DNA from: Brachypodium distachyon
Lineage: Eukaryota; Streptophyta; Magnoliopsida; Poales; Poaceae
DNA: 64,000 nucleotides
Direction of reading: 5' to 3'
NCBI RefSeq assembly: GCF_000005505.3
Contig: NC_016132.3
Coordinates: 44,840,914 to 44,904,913 of the forward strand
Shown: one piece after another, positions 22,773-34,627 of the stretch
How positions within the stretch are numbered: position 1 is the first letter of the stretch
Layout of the letters: each line of letters begins with the position of its first letter
Program-made: the position numbers and the translations under genes
The notes under the pieces: generated by a model
What the model was told of the DNA's origin: nothing
The model's database searches: none
What the model saw: only the letters and a program-made list of their open reading frames with translations

Positions 22773-25700
22773 TGAAGCGATCCCCTTCACAAGGGTTCGA
22801 TCTCTGTGCTTACTTGTGCTAGTCCCTGGATCGACTCACTAGCACACACAGTTCAAGATGTAATACCAAGATACAAAGGTCAAAAGTACTTTATTACATC
22901 GTATCATCCAGAACTTAAATTATACTTACAAACTTGCATGACCTCTTGGGCCAGCATAAACAAATAATGTTCAAAACCATGACAACAATGTATCATGAAG
23001 CTGCAGCGGAAAAGTAGAGTAAAAGGGCCTCATCTACTCCCAGAGGAGAGAGCATGTTGGAATGTAAGCACATGACCCATGACAAAACGACGAACCTCAC
23101 TCATCGTCGGATCCACCTGCATTATTAATTGCAGCCACTACGTGGTCAATACATTTGAATGTATTGGCAAGCTCACCAGAGTTATAAACGACCTACCAGG
23201 TACATGCATATTTTGGCTAAGTGGGGTTTGGCTATTTTGCACAAAAGCATCTTTATTCAAATCCTATCATTTTTAGACAAATAGTTTTGAATTCTATTGG
23301 ACACGGGGTAGAAACACCCATGCTCCTATTAACCTAGGCACATTGAGTAGAAACATCAATGCTCCTACCCAGTTCAAACCATTCATTTTATTAGGAAATT
23401 GGAATGAGTGAGACTTTCCTTACAGCTCCGATGTCTAGTTGCTCATAATTGTCCGTAACCGGGGACACGGCTAAGTACTTAGTTTGACACTCTCGAGAGG
23501 TGGTACACTTTACCCACAAGAAATCGACGTGTTAATCCCTTGCTGTCCTCCAGGTGGAGTAGCAACGGCATCGATTACAGGAATTTTCAGAACATATTCC
23601 CCCAGACCACCTGAGGGACGCGCCCCCACCTACACTGCTACATACCGATGTCACCTCGGATCCGGGTTCATATTTCTTACATCCATCCTGGCAGAGCCCA
23701 TAATACCATGTGGTTGTACTGGAAGCTACTAAACAGGAAACTAGTCCAGTCTCTGGTTATCCCGGGTGGCATCCCACATTGTGACGCAGGCGCTCCCCGA
23801 ATCGCACGGGGAGACGACCATGGACGCTCCCGAATCACACGGAGAGACGACTCAGCGGGCCCCATAGAAATGGACCTAACGTCACGACATCCGAAAACTC
23901 AAAGCAGCCCACCCAGGATGGTTCATTGAATTACTTGTTTTGCCATACGCTAGGAAATTCATATTGTAATTCAATAGTATCACATTGTATTAATACCACC
24001 CTCGTATATTATCATAGCATAGCATTTTACTACTACGATGGCAATTGGTGGTAAGGTCATGACAAAGGTATCCTATACTAGTAGGATAGATCATAGCTAG
24101 CATAGATACAATAATAATCCTGACAATGCAACTAATAAAATCTAGTGCATAATAAAATAATAGGTGAATGATCAAAGTGAACTTGCCTTGATAGTAGTTG
24201 GAGTTCAAACACTCGTCACAATCGCAAGGTTCGCTCTCCGAGACTACTATACAATCAACAAACATATACACACACATAAACACATAATACAAACATGACA
24301 AAAGAATATGTATGCCATGATGCGATGCAAAACATATGACATGGGTGGGTGGATTTTATTTGGGTGATCTACTGGTCCAAGGCATTGATAATTAGGCACA
24401 TGCAATTAGGGTTTTTAAATGAATTGCAAAGCCTAGGGTTTAAACCCTAAAATGAGGTTTTATTAGCATCAGCCAAATAGATTAATTCAAAACATTTGTT
24501 TCTCTGTCCCATTGGACAGAGGACATTAAAACAAAATTTTGGGCACTGGTTTCATTCAAAAAGGACTTCTAAATAATTAGTTATGATTTAAATGGTATGA
24601 ACCCTAATCTGTAATTTGAATGTGATTCAAGTATTCAAATTTAAATTTGGACAGTGCCAAAAGATTCTACACTTTCTAAGGATTCCAAAAAGGTGTGGAT
24701 CATTAAATTTGGCCAAACAGATTTAAAGTTATGATCATTTGAAGTTACAGGGGCCTATCTGCAAAAGTGCCTTTTATTATTTCCGGGGGATTAAAATTAC
24801 ATTTTATTTTATAAAACCGGGTGCCACGTGGCGTTATCTTATTCATCGGTACCGGTTCGGTTTATAAAGAAATAAAATGTTCTAATCCCGACCGTTGATC
24901 AAGATCCAACGGCCGAGATCGAAGATGGGCTCACCGGAGCTAGGGTTTCGGCCGGGGGAGATTCCGGCGAGTGACGGGGTGCGGCGGCGGGCGGTTCCGG
25001 CGTCGGGGCGGCTCGGGGAGATCACGGGCGAGGGCGGTGCGGGGCGGCGAGGCCGGTGGCGCGGTCAGCGCGGCGCGGGGCGGTCGGGGCGACGCCAAGG
25101 TCGGCGCGAAGACGGCGGCGCGGGCGGCGGATTCCGGCGAAGCTCGGGGTGCGACGGGGCGGTGCTGCAGGGCACGGGAGCAAAGGCGGCGCGCGTCAAA
25201 CGAAGCGCAAGGACGAGGGGCTCCAAAAATTTGAAAGCGCAGGAAAACTGGCTCACCGGCGAGGTCGGGGCGGCGCGGTGAATGGCGGCGGCGGCGGAGC
25301 TTTCCGGCGACGAATTAGGGCGGCCTGGCGGCGTGCGAGCGGGGGCGAGAAGAGGGAAAAAGAAGCGGGGAGGCGGAGCTTTATAATGACGCGGGCGGAG
25401 CACTTCGGGAAGGCCGAAATCGGCGGGGAGCGGTGATGGCGGCGGCGACTGCGCGCGGGTCGGGCGGCGTGACGCGCGGGGCTTTCCTCGCGGGGAAGAA
25501 GACCCTGACGCGTGGGTCCCACGCGTCAGCGGCAGCGGGCGCGCGCGCACGTGGCTGGGCCGGTCGGGTCGGCTCGGGCGCGGTCGGACCAGGCCGGTTC
25601 GGTCCGGTTTTCTATTTTTTTTTCTTTTAGCCTTTTCTTTTTCTGCTTTTCTCATTTCTTTGATATCTTTTGAGTTTGAGCTCCAAATTGGCCCAAATAA

Positions 25701-26062
25701 AATCCAGAAAAATTGTAAAATCTTGTTCTATCAAGATACAACTTTTGGGAGTAGTTTCTCTTCAAAATAAAATATGTAAAAATACATTTGCCCTATAAAT
25801 GCTTTAGGGCCATCTAACTATTTAAATAAAAATACTTTTTCAACTCCAAATAATTAACCAAAAATTATGGGATAGCTTATATATGCACTAAACCCTTTTT
25901 ATACATCAACCCTATTGGTTTGAAAATCCAAAGGTTACAGGGATGTAAACAAGATCTCTTAAAGCCTTTTGTGATTCAAAATTTGAATTCAAACATGCAA
26001 TTGTGGCATGGTGCTCATGGATGCAATGCACATGTAAAAGTTTGAAATTTTGGGATGTTACA
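22773..26062 (-). repeat. 5' LTR of the complete chromovirus
   Basis: 3290 bp from tgaagcgatc to ggatgttaca, flanked on the left by the primer site. A TATA-like ttataaag (minus) lies near 25380-25386. It differs from its partner by 133 bp in length, mostly in the central GC-rich module (about 24810-25480) and by one copy of a ~19-bp unit near 25600 (ggccggttcgg region). Confidence 0.92.
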
Positions 26063-27736
26063 AAACCCTAAGATGAGGTTTTATTGGCATCAGCCAAATA
26101 AATTAATTCAAATATTTATTTCTCTGTCCCATTGGACAGAGGACAATCAAACAAATTTTTGGGCACTGGTTTCATTCAAAAAGGACTTCTAAATAATTAG
26201 TTATGATTTAAATGGCATAAAACCCTAATCTGTAATTTGAATGTGATTCAAATATTCCAACTTGAAATTGGACAGTGCAAAAAGATTCTACACTTCCTAA
26301 GGATTCCAAAAAGGTGTGGATCATTAAATTTGGCCAAATAGATTATAAGATATGATCATTTGAAGTTACCGGGGCTTTTCTGCAAAACTGCCATTTAATT
26401 AATCCGAGGCAATTAAAATTAGATTTTCATTTTATTTACGCAGTGACACGTGGTGGCTCCTGGTTGGTGCGTACCGGTTCGTTTAAGTGAAATAAAAGAG
26501 ATCTAATCTACACCGTTGGAGATGGATGGACGGACGAGATTGATCAGGGAGCTCACCGGCGAGGTTAGGGTTCCGGCGACGGAATCCGGCGACGGCGCGG
26601 CTCGGGCGTGGAGGCGGGCGACGTTTGGGTGGACCTCGGGCGTCGGGGAGGACACAGGTGCGCGCGGCGCGGCACGGCGAGGTTGATGGTGCGGTTTTCG
26701 GGGCGAGGGGGGGTCGCGGGCGGCGCCTAGGTCGGGATCGAGCGCGGCGGTGCGGGCACGGGCACCGGCGAGCTTCGGCGTCGACGGGGGCGGCGCGGCG
26801 GTGCACGGAAAAAGAAATGGGGCGCGTCAGTGGGTGCGCGCGAGAGAGAGGGAGCGAATAGGGGGAAAGATGGCGTCACGGCCGTACCGGTTCGTCGGCG
26901 GGGAGCTCGGGACGGCGGTGCGGGCGGTCGGACTTCGGCGAGAAATCAGGGCGGCCTGGCGGCGTGATAGCGAGGGGGAGCAGAGGGGAAGAAGAGAGGG
27001 GGTCGCGGGGCTTAAAGGGACGTGCTCGGGGCTGCAAAAGGAAAGGCGGAGGAGGAGATTGCGGCGGTGACGGCGCGGCGGCAGCGAAGAAGGAAGGCGC
27101 GCGGCGGGCGCGGGGCTTTCCTTCCGGGGAAGAAGCTACTGACAGGTGGGCCCCACCTGTCAATGTCAGCGGGCGCGCGCGCGGGCGGACCGGGTTGGTG
27201 GGGCTGGCTCGTGTGCGGTCGGGCGCGGTCGGACTGGGCCGGTTCGGCCCAAAGTGGCCGGGCCGGTCCGGTTTTCTCTTTTTTTTCCTATGGCCCTTTT
27301 CTTTTTCTATTTTTCTTATTTCTTTGATATCTTTTGGTTTTGAACTCCAAATTGGTCCAAATAAATTTCAGAAAATTTGTAAAATCATGTTCTACCATGA
27401 TTCAACTTTTGGGAGTAGTTTCTCTTCAAAATAAAATATATAAAAATACATTTGCCCTATAAATGCCTTTAGAGCTATATATCTATTTGAATAAAATACT
27501 TTTTCCAACTCCAAATAATTACCCAAAAATTATGGGATAGCTTATATATGCAATAAACCCCTTTTATAAATAAACCTTAATGGTTTGAAGATCCAAAGCT
27601 CAAATGGGTGTAAACCCTAGGGTTTATAATGAAATAAAAATCTTTCCAAAGCTTTTTGAGATTCAAATATGCAATTGTGGCATGATGCTCATGGATGCAA
27701 TGCACATGTAAAAGTTTGAAATTTTGGGATGTTACA
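26063..27736 (-). repeat. Truncated LTR of the same chromovirus family
   Basis: It starts inside the LTR (aaaccctaagatgagg, equivalent to 24442 of the neighbouring LTR) and ends with the true terminus gggatgttaca at 27736. It abuts the complete element exactly at 26062/26063. Its GC-rich central module (about 26440-27120) resembles the one at 3480-3990 more than either LTR of the complete element. Reading frames through it are incidental. Confidence 0.85.
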
Positions 27737-28108
27737 AGGGAATTCTTGTGCCAAAAGTTAGATCATATAGAAATATGATTTTACAAATTATGTTGCAATT
27801 AATTTGGAGTGATTTGGAGCTTTGAATCAATTTTGGAGTTCTAAAACAGAAAAAAGAAAAGAAAAAAAAGGAAAAAAAACAAGAAGAAAACCGTGGCCGG
27901 CCTGGCCAAATGGGCCGAACCGGCCCACTTACCTACGACCGACCGAGCCAGCCCGCGCACGAACCGCCTCCAGCCGCTGACAGGTGGGGCCCGCTGTCAG
28001 GATCTTCTTCAACCGCCGGCCGAAACTCCCGGACAAACAGCGCGCGACGCCCACGACGCCCACCCCGAGTCCGCGTCGCCCCCGACCCCTATTTCTCCGC
28101 ACCGGGTG
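27737..28108 (+). repeat. Fragment of a second-type (B) chromovirus LTR
   Basis: This matches the plus-strand solo LTR near 30138-30480 (attcttgctccaaaag, gttagatcatat, tttggagtgatttggagct) followed by a GC-rich stretch. It is joined to pol at 28109 across caccgggtggaa, also present in intact pol at this place (about 19776-19790, minus). That suggests a microhomology junction that removed gag and the 5' end of the element. Confidence 0.7.
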
Positions 28109-29807
28109 GAATAATGCTAGCAACCAGACACTGTCGCCAGCTACCCCTAAGTATTGGGAGACACATTTTTCCCTCTGATCTCATAGTTATAGATTCCCGA
28201 GGACTGGACCTAATCCTGGGAATGGACTGGTTGACCTTATATGAAGGATTAGTAGATTGTGCCCAAAGGACTGTCACACTCACTACCCCAGACAAGAGAC
28301 GCATCCGGTACAAGTCAACCCATGAGCTTAAGAAACCCAAGGCTAATGCTCTTAAGGGGGTTAGCATGGACGATGTACCAATAGTGAAGGAATACCCGGA
28401 CGTGTTTCCAGAGGAATTACCAGGCATGCCACCAGATTGTGATGTGGAGTTCCTTATTGAGTTAATGCCAGGAAGTGGACCCATAGCCAAGAGACCATAT
28501 AAGATGGCTGTGGCTGAGTTAAAGGAATTGAAGAAACAGCTAGCTGAACAGTTAGCGAAAGGTTTCATCCGCCCCAATTTATCACCATGGGGAGCACCTG
28601 TCCTGTTTGTAGAAAAGAAGGACAAGAGCCAACGGATGTGCATTGACTATCGTTCACTAAACGAGGTGACGATAAAGAATAAGTATCCCTTGCCCATAAT
28701 CAATGATTTATTCGACCAGTTGAAGGGAGCTCAAGTATTCTCAAAGATCGATCTGCGATCAGGGTATTTCCAGCTGAAAGTCCGAGAGATGGATATACCT
28801 AAGACGGCATTCACCACTAGGTACGGACTGTATGAGTACACCGTGATGCCTTTTGGATTGACTAATGCACCTGCATACTTCATGAACATGATGAACAAGG
28901 TGTTGATGGAATTCTTGGACAAGTTTGTCGTGGTTTTCATAGATGACATCTTGATTTATTCCAAGAGCAAAGAGGAACATGAGCAGCATCTGCGCATGAT
29001 TTTAGAGAAGCTGAGAACGCACCAGCTGTACGCCAAATTCAGCAAGTGTGAATTTTGGTTATCACAAGTCAGCTTCCTTGGACACATAGTGTCAGGAGCC
29101 GGAGTAGCTGTTGACCCAGCTAAGGTTGCAGCAGTTACAGAATGGGAGGCCCCGAAGAATGTCGGAGAAGTCCGTAGTTTCCTTGGACTTGCTGGATATT
29201 ACCGGAGATTCATTGAGAATTTCTCTAAAATAGCGAAACCCATGACTGAACTCTTGAAGAAGGAAAAGAAGTTTGCCTGGAACGAGTTATGTGAAGAGAG
29301 CTTCCAGGAATTGAAGAAAAGACTAGTGTCTGCACCCATCCTTGTTTTGCCTGACCTACAAGAGAATTTTCAAGTATACTGTGACGTCTCACGTCAAGGA
29401 TTGGGAGGAGTGTTGATGCAAGGAGGAAGAGTTGTAGCGTACGCTTCGCGGCAACTAAAGAGCCACGAAGGCAACTATCCCACTCATGACTTGGAGTTAG
29501 CATAAGTAGTGCACGCTTCGAAGACCTGGAGACACTACCTGATGGGAAAGCATTGTGAATTGTTCACTGATCACAAGAGCCTGAATTATATATTCACCCA
29601 GAAGGAGCTGAACCTGAGGCAGAGAAGATGGTTAGAGCGGATAAAGGATTATGACCTGAATTTGCGATACCATCCAGGCAGGGGTAACGTCGTAGCCGAT
29701 GCTTTGAGCCGCAAGGGCTATTTGAATGGACTAACAGCTGGAGAGTTACCACCAGAGCTGTGCAAACAATTCAAGGACCTCAGGCTGGAAATAGTACCTG
29801 AAGGTCA
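28109..29807 (+). pseudogene. Chromovirus pol, first part (protease end to RNase H), interrupted
   Basis: The frame starts within the protease region ([16 protein letters not shown]) and lacks gag, the zinc knuckle and the protease active site. Reverse transcriptase is complete with [19 protein letters not shown], followed by RNase H ([13 protein letters not shown], where the family Ala after Asp is Val). An in-frame TAA at 29503-29505 follows HDLELA; the frame then resumes ([19 protein letters not shown]). The copy breaks at 29807 after VPEG, where a solo LTR is inserted, and continues at 33108. It is closely similar to the intact polyprotein at 16574-21127 but on the opposite strand. Confidence 0.9.
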
Positions 29808-32800
29808 TGTAACATCCCAATTTTCAAAATTCTTCATATGCATTGCATATCATAAGCATCATGTCACCCTTACATTTGATCACTTTCAAAACCCTAAAGT
29901 TTGCCCAGAAAACCCTTTTGCAAAAATGCTTTTATTTGATTTTGGGCTTTGATCTTGCTCTTGAGTATTTGCATTTTTAACCCATGAGGGTATTGTGGTA
30001 AAAAGGGATTTAATGCATATATAAAGCTATCCCATAATTGGCTTTTGAAAGTATTTTGAAAAAAATAATTTGATTCGATAGCCTAAGGGCCCTAAAAGCC
30101 ATTTATTGGCAAATGTATTCTTAAATATTTTATTTTGAGAAAATTCTTGCTCCAAAAGTTAGATCATATCAAAATATGATTTTACAAATTTTGTTGCATT
30201 TTATTTGGAGTGATTTGGAGCTCCGAATCAATTTTGAGGTTCAAAAACAGAAAATAGATAAAAGAAAAGGAAAAACCGGCCGAACCAGCCGAACCGGACC
30301 GAACCGGCCGAACCGGACCGACCCGGTCTAACCGGACCGAACCGGACCGGCTCCGCCCTGCCCGAGCCGCCCGCTCTCACTGACCGGTGGGACCCACGCG
30401 TCAACTTCAACCTCCGTCCGAAAAATCCGGCCACGCACGCCCGCGAACTGCCCACGACTCCACCTCTGATTTCTCCGCGCTCGGGCTGTTTTCTCCAAAT
30501 CCTTGCGCGTCACCCCGAAGGCCTCGCTTTTCTCCTCCACTTCCCCCAAACCCCACGTCCATTTTCGCACCGGTTAGAAAGTAATTGCTCGCCGGAGTTC
30601 GTTGCTGCCACCGCCGTTCTTCGCGTTTCGTCGCCGTTCCGGTGAGGTTTCTCCCCGCGCCACTCCCCTAGCCTCTCTCCTCTCCCCGTTCCGAACGCCG
30701 TCACGCGCTCACCTTTGCGTTTGGCCGCCGCCGCCGCCTCCGGCTGCCCGCGCCGGCCATCTTCCCCGGCACCGGCCGCCACCCGAGTCCCCCGCCTCCG
30801 GCCGCCTGCCCGCGCCCTCCGCCGCGTGCCCCGCGCCCCCTCTGCCCGCTCCGACCGCTCCGCCCGCCGGCCCGCGCTGCGCCCGTGCGCCGCCGCCGCC
30901 CGCCGCTGCCTGCGCGCCCAACCGCGCCGCCTGCCGCGCCGCGCTGCCCTGCGCCGCCGCCGCCGCCCCGCACCGCCTGCCCGCGCCGCCGCCGGCGAGC
31001 TCGCCGCCGGCCGGAACCCTAGGATTCGGCCAGTCCCGCGATGCCACGTGGCAGGGTTTTCTTTTTGTTTTAATTTGGCCGGATTGGATAATGCAATTTT
31101 GCAGAAAAGCCCCTACAACTTCAAAACCCCATATCTTTTAAACCATTTGTCCAAAATTTACGATCCACACCTTTCTGGAATCGTCAGAACGTGTAGAATA
31201 TTTTGGCACTGTTTATTTTCAGTTTTGAACAACTTAGACAGTAGCTATTTACAGAATGGTTGAATATGGTTCAAGTTTCAAATGAATTGTTTCAAAATAG
31301 TTTTGAGCATGTAATCTTGCTGTAAAATTATTTAAAGTTGTTCTCTATCCATTAGGACCAGAGAAAAAATTATTTTGTGTATAATCATGGCATACAAGTT
31401 AAATAATGCTCTACGTTGCAAAAGCCGCACAATCTTTTGTTTTAAACCCTATCCATGTTTCATGCATATTTGTTAACTCCTTATTGGTGTATAATCTGTC
31501 CAAATCATTTGAAAAACTTTTCAAAATGGAAAACGAAACTTTTTACTTTAGAAGTAACCTTCGTTGTGCATCATCATAGCATATGCATCATGTCATGATT
31601 GTGTATTGAATGTTGTGTTTATTGTGTGTCTTCCTTTTATTTTAGATTGTGTGGAGTGTAATCATTGTTGTTGCGAAGAGTGCGAGAACTACCACAACCT
31701 TGGACAAGGCAGGTTCACTTTGATCATTCTCCTAAATATTTTACTATGCACTAGATGTTTTATTAGTGGCATCAGGAATATTACTCGTACTTCTATGCTA
31801 GCTATAAATCCCAGGTAGTCTAGTTTACCCTCGCCATTACCTTGCTACCAAAATTGCCATCGATTGTAGTTGAATGCTAGGCTATGGTAGTATCGTGGGG
31901 GAAATAACTACATTATGATATTGTTATGCCTTTGGCGATATGAAATGTTTTATTAGATGTAAGGCAAAACAATTAATTAAATGAACCGTCCTGGGTGGGC
32001 AGCTTTGAAGATTTTGAGGATTAGCGGCGTCAGGTCCATTTCTATGGGTCCCTCTGAGTCGAGTTCCTGTGGATTCAGGAATGGATCGTCCATGGACGTC
32101 TCTCCTGTGGATTCGGGGAGTGCCTACGTTGCAAATGTGGAATGCCACCTATGGTAACCGAGACTGGACTAGTTTCCTATTTAGAAGCTTCTAGTACAAC
32201 CACAATGCTATATGGGCTCTGGCGAGACAAGAGTAAGTTGTATGAACCTAGACCCGAGGAATTGTACCGAGGTAGCCGTGTAGGGGGAGTGTGATTCTCT
32301 CGTGGTTTAGGGAATTACCTCTGAAAATCTCGTAATCGATGCCGTTGCTACTCTACCCTGAGGACAGCAAGGGATTAATACGTCGGTTTCTTGTGGGGAA
32401 TGTGTACAAACTCTCGACAGCGTCAAAACTAAGTACTTAGCCGTGTCCCCGGCAACGGACAATTTGAGCGACTAGATGTGGAGCTGTAAGGAAAGTCTCA
32501 CTCATTCTAATTTCTTAAATAAAATGGATGGTTGAACAGGGTAGGGGCACTTGATGAATCCACATCAATGTGCTCTAGGATAATAGGAGCATGGGTGTGT
32601 CTACCCTGTGTCCAATAGTGATAAAATTCTATTTGATTAAAAGATAGGATTCAATAACTAAGCTTTTATGCAAATAGCTTGAACCCCACTTTACCACATT
32701 ATGCATATATTTGGTAGGCTCTGGTATAACTCCTAGTGAATCTTGCCAATACATTCAATGTATTGACCCTAGTGGCTGCATCGTTTAATGATGCAGGAAG

Positions 32801-33107
32801 CTCCGACTACGAGTAAGATGTACGTTCTGCATGTTTGGGTTACGGGCTTACATTCCAACACGCTCTCACCGTGGTGTTGATGTGCCCTTGTATCTTCCTT
32901 TTTCCGCAGCTAAACAGTTGTTTTACTTCCAGCTAACCCGTGAGGTTATGCGAGTTGTAAGTACCTTTAAATTCTGGATGGTCCGTTGTAATATTGAGAC
33001 CTTTGTTCTATGATATTACATCTTGAAACTGTGTGTGCTAGTGAGTCGATCCAGGGACTAGCACTAAAGCACAGAGATCGAACCCGTGTACGGGGGCGGT
33101 CGCTTCA
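29808..33107 (+). repeat. Solo LTR (type B) inserted in pol
   Basis: About 3.3 kb from TGTAACATCCC to GGTCGCTTCA, the same termini as the other LTRs read on the plus strand, with no internal domain. Pol is open on both sides and joins in register. The left flank is ggtca; the right flank begins gacac, one change and one deletion away from the expected ggtcac, so the target duplication is imperfect. The central GC-rich part (30260-31050) differs from type A LTRs. Solo LTRs arise by recombination between the two LTRs of one element. Confidence 0.85.
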
Positions 33108-34615
33108 GACACTTAGCCACTTTGGAAGTACAGCCCACGTTGCTGGATAAGATTAGAGAAGCACAGAAGGATGACTCAGAAATTAAGGAAATAAAAGAAT
33201 ATATGGTTATTGGAAAGGCCAAAGATTTTCGAGAAGACGACCAAGGTACCATATGGTTCGAAAAACGCATTTGCGTACCGCAGGATCCAGGACTCAGAAA
33301 GTTGATTCTGCAAGAAGCCCACGATTCACCGTACTCAATCCATCCTGGAAACACAAAGATGTACATGGACCTCAAGGAAACATTTTGGTGGTCCGGATTG
33401 AAGCGTGACATCGCAGAGTTCATTGCCTTGTGCGATGTGTGCAGCAGGGTTAAGGCAGAGCACCAGAAGCCAGCAGGATTGCTAAGACCGCTGCCTATAC
33501 CGGACTGGAAATGGGATAAAGTTGGCATGGACTTTATCACCGGTTTACCAAGGACCAGATCAGGATACGATTCCATTTGGGTAGTAGTTGACCGTTTGAC
33601 CAAGGTTGCCCACTTTATACCGGTAAAGATCACTTACACCAGCGCACAGTTAGCAAAACGCTACATATCCAGAATAGTGTGTTTACACGGAGTACCCAAG
33701 GAGATAGTTTCAGACAGAGGTACCCAATTTACCTCAAGATTTTGGGGACAACTACATGAGTCTTTAGGAACGAGACTAGAATTTAGTACAGCCTTTCATC
33801 CGCAGACGGATGGACAGACCGAGAGGGTAAATCAGATCCTTGAAGACATGTTGAGAGCCTGTGCTCTACATTATGGATCCAGTTGGGATGACAACCTGCC
33901 GTATGCAGAATTTTCTTACAACAACAGCTTCCAAGCCAGGATTGGAATGTCACCGTTTGAAGCTTTGTATGGAAGGAAGTGCAGAACACCATTGTTATGG
34001 GATGGCGTAGGAGACCGTAGCCTATTCGGCCCAGACATGATAAAGGATGCCGAAGAAAAGGTTAGACTCATCCGAGACCGGCTGAAGGTAGCCAAGTCAA
34101 GACAAAAGAGCTACGCCGATACCAAACGTAGGGAGGTGACCTACGAGGCTGAGGATAGAGCGTATCTCAGAGTTTCTCCGATACGTGGGGTAAAGAGATT
34201 TGGTATAAAAGGAAAGTTAGCACCCCGTTACATTGGACCTTTCAAGATCTTTTCACGACAAGGAGAGGTAGCATACAAGTTGGATTTGCCGGAAGCACTG
34301 TCCAATGTCCACAACGTCTTCCACGTATCGTAACTGAAGAAGTGTCATCCTGAGTTGGCCGACACACCACTAAGGGATATGATACCCCTTGAGGAAGTGC
34401 AATTGCAAAGTGACCTCACCTATGAGGAGAAACCGATCAGAATCTTGGATACAGCTGAAAGACAGACCCGATCCAAGACCATCAAGATTTGCAAGGTTCA
34501 GTGGGACCATCACACTGAAGAGGAAGCAACTTGGGAACACGAAGATGATCTTAAAGAAGACCACCCACACCTGTTTGCTAACCACACCGAATCTCGACGA
34601 CGAGATTCATCTTAA
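33108..34615 (+). pseudogene. Chromovirus pol, second part (integrase and chromodomain)
   Basis: Resumes pol at [14 protein letters not shown]. The integrase has the HH ([11 protein letters not shown]) and CC (CDVCSRVK) pairs, the catalytic Asp in [11 protein letters not shown], Asp in [11 protein letters not shown] and Glu in DGQTERVNQ, all present. A TAA at 34331-34333 follows FHVS and separates the chromodomain ([31 protein letters not shown]), which ends RRRDSS at 34613-34615. Catalytic residues survive, but the stops at 29503 and 34331, the missing 5' half and the solo LTR make the locus a pseudogene. Confidence 0.9.
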
Positions 34616-34627
34616 GGGGGTTAGGTC
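34611..34627 (+). other. Polypurine tract
   Basis: CTTAAGGGGGTTAGGTC lies directly before the LTR start TGTAACATCCC at 34628, as in the complete element. Confidence 0.75.

Larger units (their letters stand above)
13405..26062 (-). mobile_element. Complete-looking chromodomain Ty3/gypsy retrotransposon with extra ORF upstream of gag
   Basis: Minus-strand order: 5' LTR (22773-26062), primer site complementary to initiator-Met tRNA (22759-22770), an extra ORF (21422-22291), gag-pol (16574-21127), polypurine tract (16562-16578), 3' LTR (13405-16561). All core parts are present with no break in gag-pol, so the copy could have been active recently. Outer LTR blocks are nearly identical, also suggesting youth, but central blocks differ. 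Long ~3-kb LTRs plus an ORF ahead of gag recall the rice RIRE3/RIRE8 group (from memory, not searched). The flanking 5 bases (cgagc, aaacc) do not match, so the right flank seems rearranged. Confidence 0.92.
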
